From an uncultured bacterium (GTDB lineage Bacteria; Bacillota; Clostridia; Oscillospirales; Ruminococcaceae): a stretch of 7,025 nucleotides of DNA. Numbering within the stretch: position 1 is the first letter of the stretch; every line of letters starts with the position of its first letter. The stretch spans positions 1 to 7,025 of the forward strand of contig CAJMLQ010000150.1 in assembly GCA_905214265.1 (NCBI GenBank), written 5' to 3'. Under the pieces are notes generated by a model. The model did not search any database, was not told the origin of the DNA, and was given only the letters and a program-made list of their open reading frames with translations. Positions 1 to 6,572 of the stretch are shown here, one piece after another. The position numbers and the translations under genes were made by a program.

Positions 1-1
1 C

Positions 2-2098
2 GTCAGCTTTTTAGATTTTGGGTGTTCCCCGACTGCACATTTCTTGACATTTCCAGATGACCTCTTATGCGTGACCTTCCCTACATCCATGAAGGGTGTC
101 AAACCGGTCTTTGACGACCGCTATGCGCCACAGGTCCGCGATGAGAGCCATTACAGCATGACCTTTCGCACGCATCAGTACGCGATGGCATCCCAATGCC
201 GCGTGTATCCGGCGAACCGCTGGATGGATTACGGCCCGACCGTTACGCTCCATCTGTTTGACAGCGGTTATGAGGGCAGCCTGAACATCGGGATGTCCCA
301 AATCATCCGTCCCGACGCCTTAAGTGCCCAGGCGGACGCCCTGCTGACCACCCTAACCCTGAAAGCGATCCCCGTCACACCTTTCCCAGACGGCGAACAG
401 GATCCCCTGACCTCCCAGATCATCCACTTTCATGAAGACCTGGGAGCGGACACCCGGTTTGTTCTCCACACTCCCGAGCATCCCAACGTCTATGCGGCCA
501 AGCTGCTGGCAGACGTTGACCGGCCTTTCGGCGGTGGCTGTACTCTCTGGTATCGAATCGATTCCAACAATCTCTGGCAAAAACCGGTCGATGTGCTGAT
601 CCTCTGCGCGGAATCTGATGATGCGCTTACAGCCTGGGTCCAAAATTTCGCGGAAAGGCTGGCGAACAGCAGCAGTCTCTGCCTGGACGCCCGCCTATGC
701 GAAGTCCCCCATGCAGATGATTACGGCCTGGCGATCCTGAATACTGGCAATATTGCCTGCAGCGTAGAGCACGGTGGCCTGCTTAACCTGATGCTTTTTC
801 ATACCGCTGAATTCTACGGCAATATCGGAAACACCCACAGCGGACATTTTGTCCCGGAACAGAAAAGTCACCTGTTCAGTTATGCGCTTTACCCCCATGC
901 GCGAAGCTATCGTGAAGCAGAAGTCAATCGTGAAGCGCTTGCCTACTCTGATCCGATTCGGGGACTGGAGGCGGCGCCTGCCAACTTGGTCATTTTCCCC
1001 TCCAGCCACAGTTTTCTGCAAACAAACGGTTCCTGCGTGATAACGGCTATGAAAGCGGGCGGCAATCCTTCTGCCTCTCTTCGCGACCCGGATATTTCGC
1101 TCGGAGAACGCGGCATAACCATCCGTTTTTATGAACCCTACGGCAAACCGGCAAAAGCCGTCCTGCGGCCAGGTTTTGCGTTCTCGGAGGCAGCGGAAAC
1201 CAACATTCTTGAGGAAAAGCCGGTTAAGATTGCCTTGGATGGAAACGCCCTCTCGCTTGAAACCGGCGCTCACAGTATCCATACCCTTCATCTGACCCTT
1301 TCCGGTGCCTGCTGTGAGACAAAAAAGATCGGACCGGAGCACGAATTTGTCCAGCCTTATGCCCTCCGCACCTGGGAGCACGACCTCGGCACCATGCCAA
1401 TGGGATATCTGGACGTGGCCTGCACCATCGACCGCCATCCAAGGTTCATCGACGGCACTCACGTGGAAATACGCGTCCACCTAGTCAACAATCGAACCGA
1501 CCGCGACGCTTCCGGCTGCGCGGAGCTGATACTTCCTCATGGATGGGATGCGGACTGCCGCTCCTTCCCTTATACCCTTGCCGCCGGCGCCGCTCAGATG
1601 CGGACGGTTCGCGTTACTATGACAGAAAAATGCGGTGTTCTCTATCTGCTTGATACTCAGAACGGCCAGACCCTTGAGGATTCTCTGGAAATTGGCAGCT
1701 TTGACACCGATTTCTCCCTTACTTATGCAAACGGCAAACTGTCTGCACGAATCGAAAATCTGTCCGGCAGCCCACTTCACGGAATGCTCGGCCTCGCATC
1801 CCCCATCGAGAGCTGGGGCAGCCTCTTTGGAAGCAGCCACATTGCGCTTTCCGAAAGCGTTCCGCTCTACACCCCTGTAAAGCTGGCGCCTCATGAGATC
1901 GTTGTTCTTCATTTTGACGCTCCCTCTGATCCGGAACAGGTGCAGTGGTGGATCGGCAAACTGATGATCAACGGAAACATCTCCTTCAGCGGCACAAACA
2001 ACCGCTGCAAGCACCCGCACGTCCTCTGGGCCCACGAATTCATCCATGATATCAATAAGGCCGGCGGCTCTATTCGCGATCTGCTCACAATGCACTGA
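2..2098 (+). CDS. GH38 alpha-mannosidase-like protein, C-terminal part (5' end outside window)
   Basis: The reading frame is open from the first bases of the window, and the first internal TTG (44) has no ribosome binding site, so I read this as the 3' part of a longer gene. About 698 codons are visible before TGA at 2096-2098. The second third matches the C-terminal region of GH38 alpha-mannosidases: a GLAILNTGN segment (about nt 725-751) followed by SVEHGG and LNLMLFHT, then FSYALYPHA with a YREAEVNREA segment (about nt 875-940), and the strand GITIRFYEPYG (about nt 1112-1144). The rest looks beta-rich, as in the GH38 terminal sandwich domains. The family removes alpha-linked mannose from glycans. 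The catalytic N-terminal domain with the Asp nucleophile is not in the window, so activity cannot be judged. No signal peptide can be assessed. The roughly 225 residues before the GLAILN segment are not recognisable to me as the usual GH38 middle domain. The gene converges on the UroD-like gene. The family call for the C-terminal region is firm; the substrate is unknown. Confidence 0.8.
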   Translation, partial: VSFLDFGCSPTAHFLTFPDDLLCVTFPTSMKGVKPVFDDRYAPQVRDESHYSMTFRTHQYAMASQCRVYPANRWMDYGPTVTLHLFDSGYEGSLNIGMSQIIRPDALSAQADALLTTLTLKAIPVTPFPDGEQDPLTSQIIHFHEDLGADTRFVLHTPEHPNVYAAKLLADVDRPFGGGCTLWYRIDSNNLWQKPVDVLILCAESDDALTAWVQNFAERLANSSSLCLDARLCEVPHADDYGLAILNTGNIACSVEHGGLLNLMLFHTAEFYGNIGNTHSGHFVPEQKSHLFSYALYPHARSYREAEVNREALAYSDPIRGLEAAPANLVIFPSSHSFLQTNGSCVITAMKAGGNPSASLRDPDISLGERGITIRFYEPYGKPAKAVLRPGFAFSEAAETNILEEKPVKIALDGNALSLETGAHSIHTLHLTLSGACCETKKIGPEHEFVQPYALRTWEHDLGTMPMGYLDVACTIDRHPRFIDGTHVEIRVHLVNNRTDRDASGCAELILPHGWDADCRSFPYTLAAGAAQMRTVRVTMTEKCGVLYLLDTQNGQTLEDSLEIGSFDTDFSLTYANGKLSARIENLSGSPLHGMLGLASPIESWGSLFGSSHIALSESVPLYTPVKLAPHEIVVLHFDAPSDPEQVQWWIGKLMINGNISFSGTNNRCKHPHVLWAHEFIHDINKAGGSIRDLLTMH

Positions 2099-2211
2099 TT
2101 TATTTTGCGGCTATGGATTTCGTGCGTTCGGAAGAGAAGATGGTATCGGAAATTTTATATTGATACTGCGCGGACAGATTGAATATGCCAGAATAGTGGG
2201 ACGAAAATTAA

Positions 2212-2252
2212 CTGGCGGATATTGCTGAAATAAATTCAGCAATATCCGCCAG
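2212..2252 (-). terminator. Perfect 18-bp inverted repeat, probable terminator in the convergent gap
   Basis: The arms 2212-2229 and 2235-2252 are perfectly complementary around a 5-base loop (ATAAA). Read on the minus strand the hairpin is followed by TTAATTTTCG, a moderately T-rich tail. On the plus strand it is followed by CTTGATCC, which is not T-rich. It therefore best fits an intrinsic terminator for the UroD-like gene, about 120 bases past that gene's stop codon, and it could also block read-through from the GH38 gene. The rest of the 2099-2373 gap shows no gene I can support. Confidence 0.6.
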
Positions 2253-2373
2253 CTTGATCCTGTAAATGGTTTCAGCCAAAGCCGGAACACATATTACGGC
2301 AATGCTCAATCGGTTTTATACAGCAATTATTTTGACTGCCGGTAAAAGAAGGCGTTTTTTAGGAAGGAACTGC

Positions 2374-3615
2374 TTACGGTCTCCAGAAATTTTCGATTGT
2401 CTCTTTCGCAAGCTGAACGTAACGTCTTCCACGTGTATAATCCCCGAAAATCGTTCCGACTTCGCGCTGCGCCACCTCCAGCAGACAGCCGCTGGAGGCT
2501 TGGGCAATTCCTTTGAAGCACGCACGAATCGCCTCTTCATCCAGCGGTCCCGGATTCGTCACATACTCCGCGCGCGGCTTGCTGTAATAGACGATCCTGC
2601 TCCCTCTCAAGTATTCGCCGATCTGCTCTTCATGGTTAAACGGTGACACGGACAGCTTGCGCAGATTACTCCATTTGGACAAGTAGTCCGGGAAGATGGC
2701 ATCCACCCGTTCACAGCATCCATAAGAAAGCAACCCGAACCGTTTGGCCAGACGGTCCTGATAGGGAAAAACGAACTCCCCAAAGGTTGCGGCAGATACA
2801 GCTGTCGTTTCCTGCGATTCTAGAAAGCCCCAGCATTCCGTTGTCTTTGTAACATGATCCGCGGGCAGTTCATCGGTAAAGGCGAAGCTTTCCTGCGCAA
2901 TGGGACTGATCCCGTTGGTCGGGAGCAGGAGCTTTTCCTCTTCCAGAAAATCGTAGTAGCGCTCATACACGGAGCAGGCCATGTCCATTGCTTTGTGAAG
3001 TTCATCCGGATAATCAAACATCGCGCAATAATAGGACTCCATACCCATTAAGTGGACCAGAGGATTGGTCATAGCTCCCGGAAGGCTGCCCATAACCATC
3101 CGGACAGGAAGGATATCCCCCAGGACATCCTGTACCAATTCTATATACGCCTGAGTTCCCTCTCTGTCCACGCGGAAATAGCCGCCGTTCAGCTTTTTGA
3201 TCTCTTCCCCCAGGTCCTGAATGATCGGATCGATATGAAAGCCCATTGATTTCCCGCCATCTGTGCGGGTGATATGCGGGCGGATGCCGAAAGGCGAAAC
3301 TTCTGTCCGCCAGCTGACGTCAAACGTAGGAGAAACCGGCGTATCATCGTCAAATAGTTCGCGTCCCACCATTACGCTCAGCAGAACGCTTTCAATCTCC
3401 CGCGCACAATCCCCGGCACATTGCAGGCGGGGGGCTATTACCTCATGCGGAAAATTGGAAAAAAGCAGCCTTACAGTAGGAGTTTCCCTTTTTCCAGCGG
3501 CTAGGCTTTTCCACTTATTCATAATCCGCTGGTTTTCCGGCGAATTTGCAAGTTCTAGCTGCCGGAAGGCAAGTTCCCGAAGAATTGCACGATCTTTTTC
3601 TGAAATATTTTCCAT
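2374..3615 (-). CDS. Uroporphyrinogen decarboxylase-like (URO-D superfamily) protein
   Basis: The predicted protein has 413 residues. The ATG at 3615 is preferred over upstream in-frame codons because AAAGGA (3629-3624) lies 8 bases before it and the family-like sequence begins there. The C-terminal half resembles URO-D superfamily proteins common in Clostridia: LSYGCCERVDA (residues 296-306), then a YLSKWSNLRKLSVSPF stretch (311-326), and a terminal helix ending ETIENFWRP. In related corrinoid methyltransferases (MtaA/CmuA type), Cys and His residues of this fold bind zinc and activate a thiol for methyl transfer. The Cys pair at 300-301 could play that role, but this is inference. True heme-pathway HemE is shorter, about 340-350 residues, and no other heme genes are nearby, so a HemE role is unlikely. 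Cytoplasmic; no signal peptide seen. It lies downstream of pcp on the same strand with a 206-base gap, and I see no clear promoter in that gap, so it may be co-transcribed with mnmM-pcp. Substrate unknown. Confidence 0.8.
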   Translation of the reverse strand: MENISEKDRAILRELAFRQLELANSPENQRIMNKWKSLAAGKRETPTVRLLFSNFPHEVIAPRLQCAGDCAREIESVLLSVMVGRELFDDDTPVSPTFDVSWRTEVSPFGIRPHITRTDGGKSMGFHIDPIIQDLGEEIKKLNGGYFRVDREGTQAYIELVQDVLGDILPVRMVMGSLPGAMTNPLVHLMGMESYYCAMFDYPDELHKAMDMACSVYERYYDFLEEEKLLLPTNGISPIAQESFAFTDELPADHVTKTTECWGFLESQETTAVSAATFGEFVFPYQDRLAKRFGLLSYGCCERVDAIFPDYLSKWSNLRKLSVSPFNHEEQIGEYLRGSRIVYYSKPRAEYVTNPGPLDEEAIRACFKGIAQASSGCLLEVAQREVGTIFGDYTRGRRYVQLAKETIENFWRP

Positions 3616-3821
3616 AGTTTTTTTCCTTTCCCATAAATGCCGAATAAAACGATTCCGCTGTATTGACGTTACAGCCTTGGGTCGCACTTTCACCGTTGGC
3701 ACCAACAGGCAGCAGCGCAATTAGCAGCTTTTTGACAGCTTTCAGACCAATTTTCTGAAGCTTCTGCAAATTGTCATACGTGCCTGTGATCAGATCGATT
3801 CCGCCTTCTGCTCAATCGCCC
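3616..3821 (-). other. Gap between pcp and the UroD-like gene, with an open frame of doubtful status
   Basis: No convincing gene, promoter or terminator is visible. On the minus strand a frame stays open from 3811 to 3515, running into the start of the UroD-like gene in another frame. Its segment at 3769-3707 would encode an amphipathic, lysine- and leucine-rich stretch (LQKIGLKAVKKLLIALLP). The only start codon for it is a TTG at 3769 with no clear ribosome binding site. A short imperfect hairpin (arms 3737-3746 and 3754-3762, one bulge) lies here but has no T-tract. This could be a gene remnant or chance; I do not call it a gene. Confidence 0.3.
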
Positions 3822-4433
3822 TTATTCCTGACACCGAAGAAATTCTGCAAGGGCGCTCTCCAGTGCGAGCACCTGACTCTCCAATGACAGGGAAGGCGTG
3901 TGGGAGCGATACACAACTTGGGAGGGCAAAAACGGAAGATGTACAAATCCTCCCCGCCGAGAGGGAAAGTGCGTCTCGATTTCCTCCATCACCCGGTAAA
4001 ACAAGTGGTTGCAGACAAAGGTACCGGCCGTGTCGCTGACCGCTGCCGGCACGCCAGCCATCCGGACAGCCTCCGCCATCTTTTTGACCGGCAAATTGGT
4101 GAAATAAGCGTTGGGGCCGCCGGGTGTGATGGAGGTGTCCTGGGGCTGGTTTCCCTCGTTGTCAGGGATGGAGGCGTCATCCAGATTGATCGCCACCCGC
4201 TCAAAACAGACCTCGAACCGTCCCCCGGCCTGGCCAACACAGATGACGGCATCGGCCTGCCACTGTGCCGCCATGCCGTTCACCAGCGCTTCCGCAGCGC
4301 CGAACACCGTGGGGACCAGAAGCTTTCGAATCTCGTGTCCGCTCCAGTCCTCCTTCAGCCGGGAAACGACTTCCCAGGCGGGATTGACGGATGCGCCGCC
4401 AAACGGATCAAACGCTGTCAGCAGAATTTTCAT
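3822..4433 (-). CDS. pcp: Pyroglutamyl-peptidase I (peptidase family C15)
   Basis: This cytoplasmic cysteine peptidase removes N-terminal pyroglutamate (5-oxoproline) from peptides. The 203-residue length is normal for bacterial Pcp, about 200-215. It begins with the family signature MKILLTAFDPFGG, including NPAW at 17-20. The catalytic triad is present and correctly spaced: Glu78 in FERVAIN, Cys141 in DTAGTFVCNHLFY and His165 in GFVHLPFLP, matching the Glu81/Cys144/His168 spacing known from Bacillus Pcp. GQAGGR (67-72) and the Asp-rich NLDDASIPDNEG (83-94) are also typical. The ATG at 4433 is fixed by an AGGAGG Shine-Dalgarno sequence 6 bases upstream, which overlaps the stop codon of the methyltransferase gene upstream. 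The two genes are therefore almost certainly one operon with translational coupling. The enzyme appears intact. Likely role: salvage of peptides blocked by pyroglutamate. Confidence 0.96.
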   Translation of the reverse strand: MKILLTAFDPFGGASVNPAWEVVSRLKEDWSGHEIRKLLVPTVFGAAEALVNGMAAQWQADAVICVGQAGGRFEVCFERVAINLDDASIPDNEGNQPQDTSITPGGPNAYFTNLPVKKMAEAVRMAGVPAAVSDTAGTFVCNHLFYRVMEEIETHFPSRRGGFVHLPFLPSQVVYRSHTPSLSLESQVLALESALAEFLRCQE

Positions 4434-4439
4434 GAGCTT

Positions 4440-4445
4440 CCTCCT
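4440..4445 (-). promoter_or_regulatory. Shine-Dalgarno of pcp overlapping the mnmM stop codon
   Basis: On the minus strand the sequence reads TAGGAGG AAGCTC ATG. The TAG at 4446-4444 is the stop of the methyltransferase gene, and its last two bases are the first two of the AGGAGG motif (4445-4440). Spacing to the pcp ATG is 6 bases. Ribosomes ending mnmM are thus placed directly on the pcp initiation site. Confidence 0.85.
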
Positions 4446-5004
4446 AGATCTCCTTTAAAATAAACGCCGGTATGGGCGGATTGTTGGGCCGATTCCAGAA
4501 CTCCGTGACCAGAACGGTAAAAGCCTTGCCGTCAATGGTCCGCAGATAATCCAGCAGCGCATTTTTTTCCTCAAAACCGCTGTCACCGCCGTAGTAGATG
4601 CACAGGCTCATCACGCCGCCCGGCCGCAAGAGGCGCAGTCCCTGCTCAATGGCGGCAATGCTGGTCTCCGCCCGGGTAAAAATCCGATGATCGCCCCGGG
4701 GCAAGTAGCCGAAATTAAATACGATTGCATCCACCGACTCAGGCCCTGTGTATCGCTCCATGTGACTATGGCTGTCCAGGAAAACCTCCGCGGAAAGTCC
4801 GCGTTCCTGCAGGAGGGCCCTGGTAGAGTCCACCGCCTCCTGCTGGATATCAAAGGCGATCACCCGGCCGCTTTCCCCTACCAGCGAACAGAGGAAGGCC
4901 GTGTCGTTTCCTCTCCCGGCCGTTGCGTCAATACAGAAGCCGCCTGCCGGAACCCGCTGTCTCAAAAACTCATGTGCAACGCGCAGCGTATTGATTCCAC
5001 CCAT
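4444..5004 (-). CDS. mnmM: Class I SAM-dependent methyltransferase, MnmM/YtqB family (tRNA wobble uridine modification)
   Basis: The 186-residue protein belongs to the YtqB family (once called rRNA methylase). In Bacillus subtilis the family member, renamed MnmM, methylates 5-aminomethyl-2-thiouridine at tRNA position 34 to the mnm5s2U form. Visible motifs: the SAM-binding loop IDATAGRGNDTAFL (25-38), the acidic strand end AFDIQ (50-54), the family signature FNFGYLPRGDH (96-106), which corresponds to NLGYLPGGDK in Bacillus YtqB, and the C-terminal NRPNNPP (171-177). The ATG at 5004 has AAAGGA about 9 bases upstream. It is the first gene behind a sigma-A-like promoter and directly precedes pcp. 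Length and motifs look intact. The tRNA function is transferred from the family; some members may act on other RNAs. Confidence 0.92.
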   Translation of the reverse strand: MGGINTLRVAHEFLRQRVPAGGFCIDATAGRGNDTAFLCSLVGESGRVIAFDIQQEAVDSTRALLQERGLSAEVFLDSHSHMERYTGPESVDAIVFNFGYLPRGDHRIFTRAETSIAAIEQGLRLLRPGGVMSLCIYYGGDSGFEEKNALLDYLRTIDGKAFTVLVTEFWNRPNNPPIPAFILKEI

Positions 5005-5032
5005 AACACCGATCCTTTCGTTTCTTTATTCT

Positions 5033-5061
5033 AGTATACCGGATTTTTTGCGCCGCCGCAA
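5033..5061 (-). promoter_or_regulatory. Sigma-A-type promoter of mnmM-pcp
   Basis: On the minus strand a -35 box TTGCGG (5061-5056) is followed by a 17-base spacer and a -10 box TATACT (5038-5033, five of six consensus bases). The -10 lies 28 bases before the mnmM ATG, leaving a leader of only about 20 bases. The spacer holds a run of A residues. No operator is obvious. Confidence 0.65.
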
Positions 5062-5151
5062 TCCCTAACGGCGTTTTTCCCCCGTGCCGGTCTTTTCGCC
5101 AAACCGTCCCGGCCCTCATATCCTGCTGTATGGAGGAAAGGAGGTGACGTT

Positions 5152-5616
5152 ATGAATCCACCTGGTCTGACGGCGCAGACACAACAGCCGCTCTCCGAAG
5201 AAGTGCAGGGACAGCTCGCCGTTTTAAACAATACAGAGAATTTGATTCAGCTCATCGTAGCCGGGCTGGCGCTCCAGCTGAAAGCGGTTGACGTGCAGCG
5301 CTCGATGCTTCTTGATAACGCCTGCTGTCCGGACACCTTCCGGACCGAATGCTACCCAGATCCTCAGTCCTTCCGGCTGGGGGCGTCGCTGATCACGCTT
5401 TATGCGCTGCTGGGATTTCAAAACCAGTCGGTTTCCCTGGCAAAACAAGCCTGCGCCGCCGGAGAAACACCGGACACAGTTGAGCCGACTCTGGGATCCA
5501 TCATCATTCTGACCGCGCTGATCCGTTTTTTCCGACTGCTCCAGGCGGGGCAGACCGGGGACGCCGCATCGGAGACACCGGCACAGAACGGACTTCTGAA
5601 CGCGCCGGATTTTTAA
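5152..5616 (+). CDS. Uncharacterised small protein with hydrophobic segments
   Basis: I do not recognise the family. The 154-residue product has three hydrophobic stretches: ENLIQLIVAGLALQLKAV (about 29-46, amphipathic), LGASLITLYALLGF (76-89) and LGSIIILTALIRFFRLL (114-130). The last two could be membrane segments. Four cysteines are present (58, 59, 67, 101), two of them adjacent in NACCPD. The N-terminus is polar and Gln-rich with no signal peptide; the C-terminus is polar and likely disordered. The ATG at 5152 follows a near-perfect anti-16S match, AAAGGAGGTGA (5137-5147), so translation is probably strong. It is divergent from mnmM and convergent with the spore genes gerQ and cwlJ, with a hairpin between. 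A sporulation or spore-membrane role is a guess from location only. I found no clear promoter. Confidence 0.75.
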   Translation: MNPPGLTAQTQQPLSEEVQGQLAVLNNTENLIQLIVAGLALQLKAVDVQRSMLLDNACCPDTFRTECYPDPQSFRLGASLITLYALLGFQNQSVSLAKQACAAGETPDTVEPTLGSIIILTALIRFFRLLQAGQTGDAASETPAQNGLLNAPDF

Positions 5617-5643
5617 CGGACAGAAAATCCTCAGACATCAAAT

Positions 5644-5682
5644 TATGGCGGGCAGAATCGCAAAACGATTCTGCCCGCCATA
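5644..5682. terminator. Perfect 17-bp hairpin between convergent genes
   Basis: The arms 5644-5660 and 5666-5682 pair perfectly across a CAAAA loop, and the stem is GC-rich in its outer half. It lies 28 bases after the stop of the 154-residue gene and 25 bases after the stop of gerQ, the expected place for a shared bidirectional terminator. Neither side has a strong T-tract: the plus side continues with TCCGCTTG, while the minus side continues with ATTTGATG after a TA, only weakly T-rich. Confidence 0.65.
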
Positions 5683-5706
5683 TCCGCTTGTTTCCGGAGC
5701 CGATGA

Positions 5707-6087
5707 TCAACGAGTCCCGGTTCCATTGCTGTTGGTGTTTGGAAGAATATTGAAGTTCCGCTTGGGCCGATCCCCAGGGTAATAGAAATACACAAACTTG
5801 ATAGAGAACATATCGCAGACAATATAGTCCCTCTGCTGATCGTCATAAAGAGTCACATAGCTGGTCCCTACTGCATACAGTAGGCCCTGTTTACGCATGA
5901 TCATCGCCGTGCCGATCAAAAATTCTATGACGACATATTCGCCGATATTGTCGGACAGGATCATCTGCATAGATCCCCGCATTTCGTCGGTATTAAAATC
6001 CTGCTGCGGGGGGGCGGTAAAAGATCTGGAACTATCCGGATAATAGCCATTGGGCCGGCCGGCAGAGTTGGTACGGTTTCCGTCCAT
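5707..6087 (-). CDS. gerQ: GerQ-like spore coat protein
   Basis: GerQ is an inner-coat protein, made in the mother cell, that is needed to place the cortex-lytic enzyme CwlJ in the Bacillus spore. The 126-residue product here has a low-complexity polar N-terminus (1-40, with Gly, Pro, Gln and Ser) and a compact domain at about 41-104. That domain resembles the GerQ core: an LSDNIGEYVVIEF strand pair, then GLLYAVGTSYVTLYD, then DYIVCDMFSIKFVYFYYPG. The call is strengthened by its place directly downstream of a cwlJ homologue (18 bases between), as in the Bacillus cereus group cwlJ-gerQ operon. The ATG at 6087 has AGGAGG six or seven bases upstream. It is shorter than B. subtilis GerQ (about 180 residues) and has no lysine before residue 66, whereas the Bacillus protein is cross-linked through lysines near its N-terminus. 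Similarity is by eye and moderate. Confidence 0.75.
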   Translation of the reverse strand: MDGNRTNSAGRPNGYYPDSSRSFTAPPQQDFNTDEMRGSMQMILSDNIGEYVVIEFLIGTAMIMRKQGLLYAVGTSYVTLYDDQQRDYIVCDMFSIKFVYFYYPGDRPKRNFNILPNTNSNGTGTR

Positions 6088-6105
6088 AAATTTCCTCCTG
6101 TATCG

Positions 6106-6543
6106 TCAGGTTTCTGCATACGCTTCCGTTGGATTGTAAAAGCAATGATTGCCGATTCGTATTACGAATTCTCCCACATCTGATGGAAAATTCTGGCGAC
6201 AGGTTGGCTGAAAAGGGTTAAAATACCAGAGTGCAAAGCCCAGGTTGGTCAGCCGGTTTCCAGCGATCGCCCAGTTTGCGATATCGTAGTGGATCTGCTC
6301 TGGAGACATGTTATAGATCGTCTGCGGGTTATACTTGCCGCGAATGGTTTCCCGCACGCAGTCGAACTGACCGGGCTGATAGATCACGGCTCGTATCGTC
6401 GGCTCCAGCCGCCCATACTCCCCATAGGTTACCTGAACGCGGTTCATAACCACACAGGCCACAGCTTTCATGCCATTTTCGCCTTCCCCACCGGCCTCGC
6501 AGCGCAGGATGCGCGCCAGGATTTCCAAATCCGAAAACGCCAT
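6106..6543 (-). CDS. cwlJ: Spore cortex-lytic enzyme, CwlJ-type cell wall hydrolase
   Basis: The 145-residue protein consists of a single SleB/CwlJ hydrolase domain, which degrades spore cortex peptidoglycan during germination. Diagnostic features are LARILRCEAGGEGENG (9-24), with Glu16 at the position of the catalytic Glu of SleB, followed by MKAVACVVMNRV (25-36), then YQPGQFDCV (55-63), FALWYFNP (103-110) and IGNHCFY (130-136). It lacks the signal peptide and peptidoglycan-binding domain of SleB and has the length of B. subtilis CwlJ (about 142), so it is CwlJ-type and expected to be deposited from the mother cell side. The ATG at 6543 is chosen because GGGAGG lies 7 bases upstream; a longer reading from a TTG at 6558 would start within that ribosome binding site. 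It is the first gene of a two-gene operon with gerQ. The five cysteines (15, 30, 62, 115, 134) are many for so small a protein. Confidence 0.92.
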   Translation of the reverse strand: MAFSDLEILARILRCEAGGEGENGMKAVACVVMNRVQVTYGEYGRLEPTIRAVIYQPGQFDCVRETIRGKYNPQTIYNMSPEQIHYDIANWAIAGNRLTNLGFALWYFNPFQPTCRQNFPSDVGEFVIRIGNHCFYNPTEAYAET

Positions 6544-6572
6544 AAAGACCCCTCCCAAAAGGATTTTCCGGC

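Noticed and set aside
44..46. TTG as the true start of the GH38-like gene
   Set aside because: There is no Shine-Dalgarno sequence before it and the frame stays open to the window edge, so the gene most likely begins upstream.
695..1480. Long minus-strand frame opposite the GH38 gene
   Set aside because: It is a shadow of the plus-strand coding sequence, with no recognisable domain or proper start signal.
3616..3720. Upstream extension of the UroD-like protein to 3720 (448 residues)
   Set aside because: The added 35 residues are not family-like, and the ATG at 3615 has its own ribosome binding site.
5117..5124. CATATCCT as a sigma-E or sigma-K -10 box for the 154-residue gene
   Set aside because: No matching -35 element lies at the required distance, so the match is too weak to report as a promoter.
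6544..6558. TTG start adding five residues (MGGVF) to CwlJ
   Set aside because: These codons contain the GGGAGG ribosome binding site of the ATG at 6543, which is the better start.
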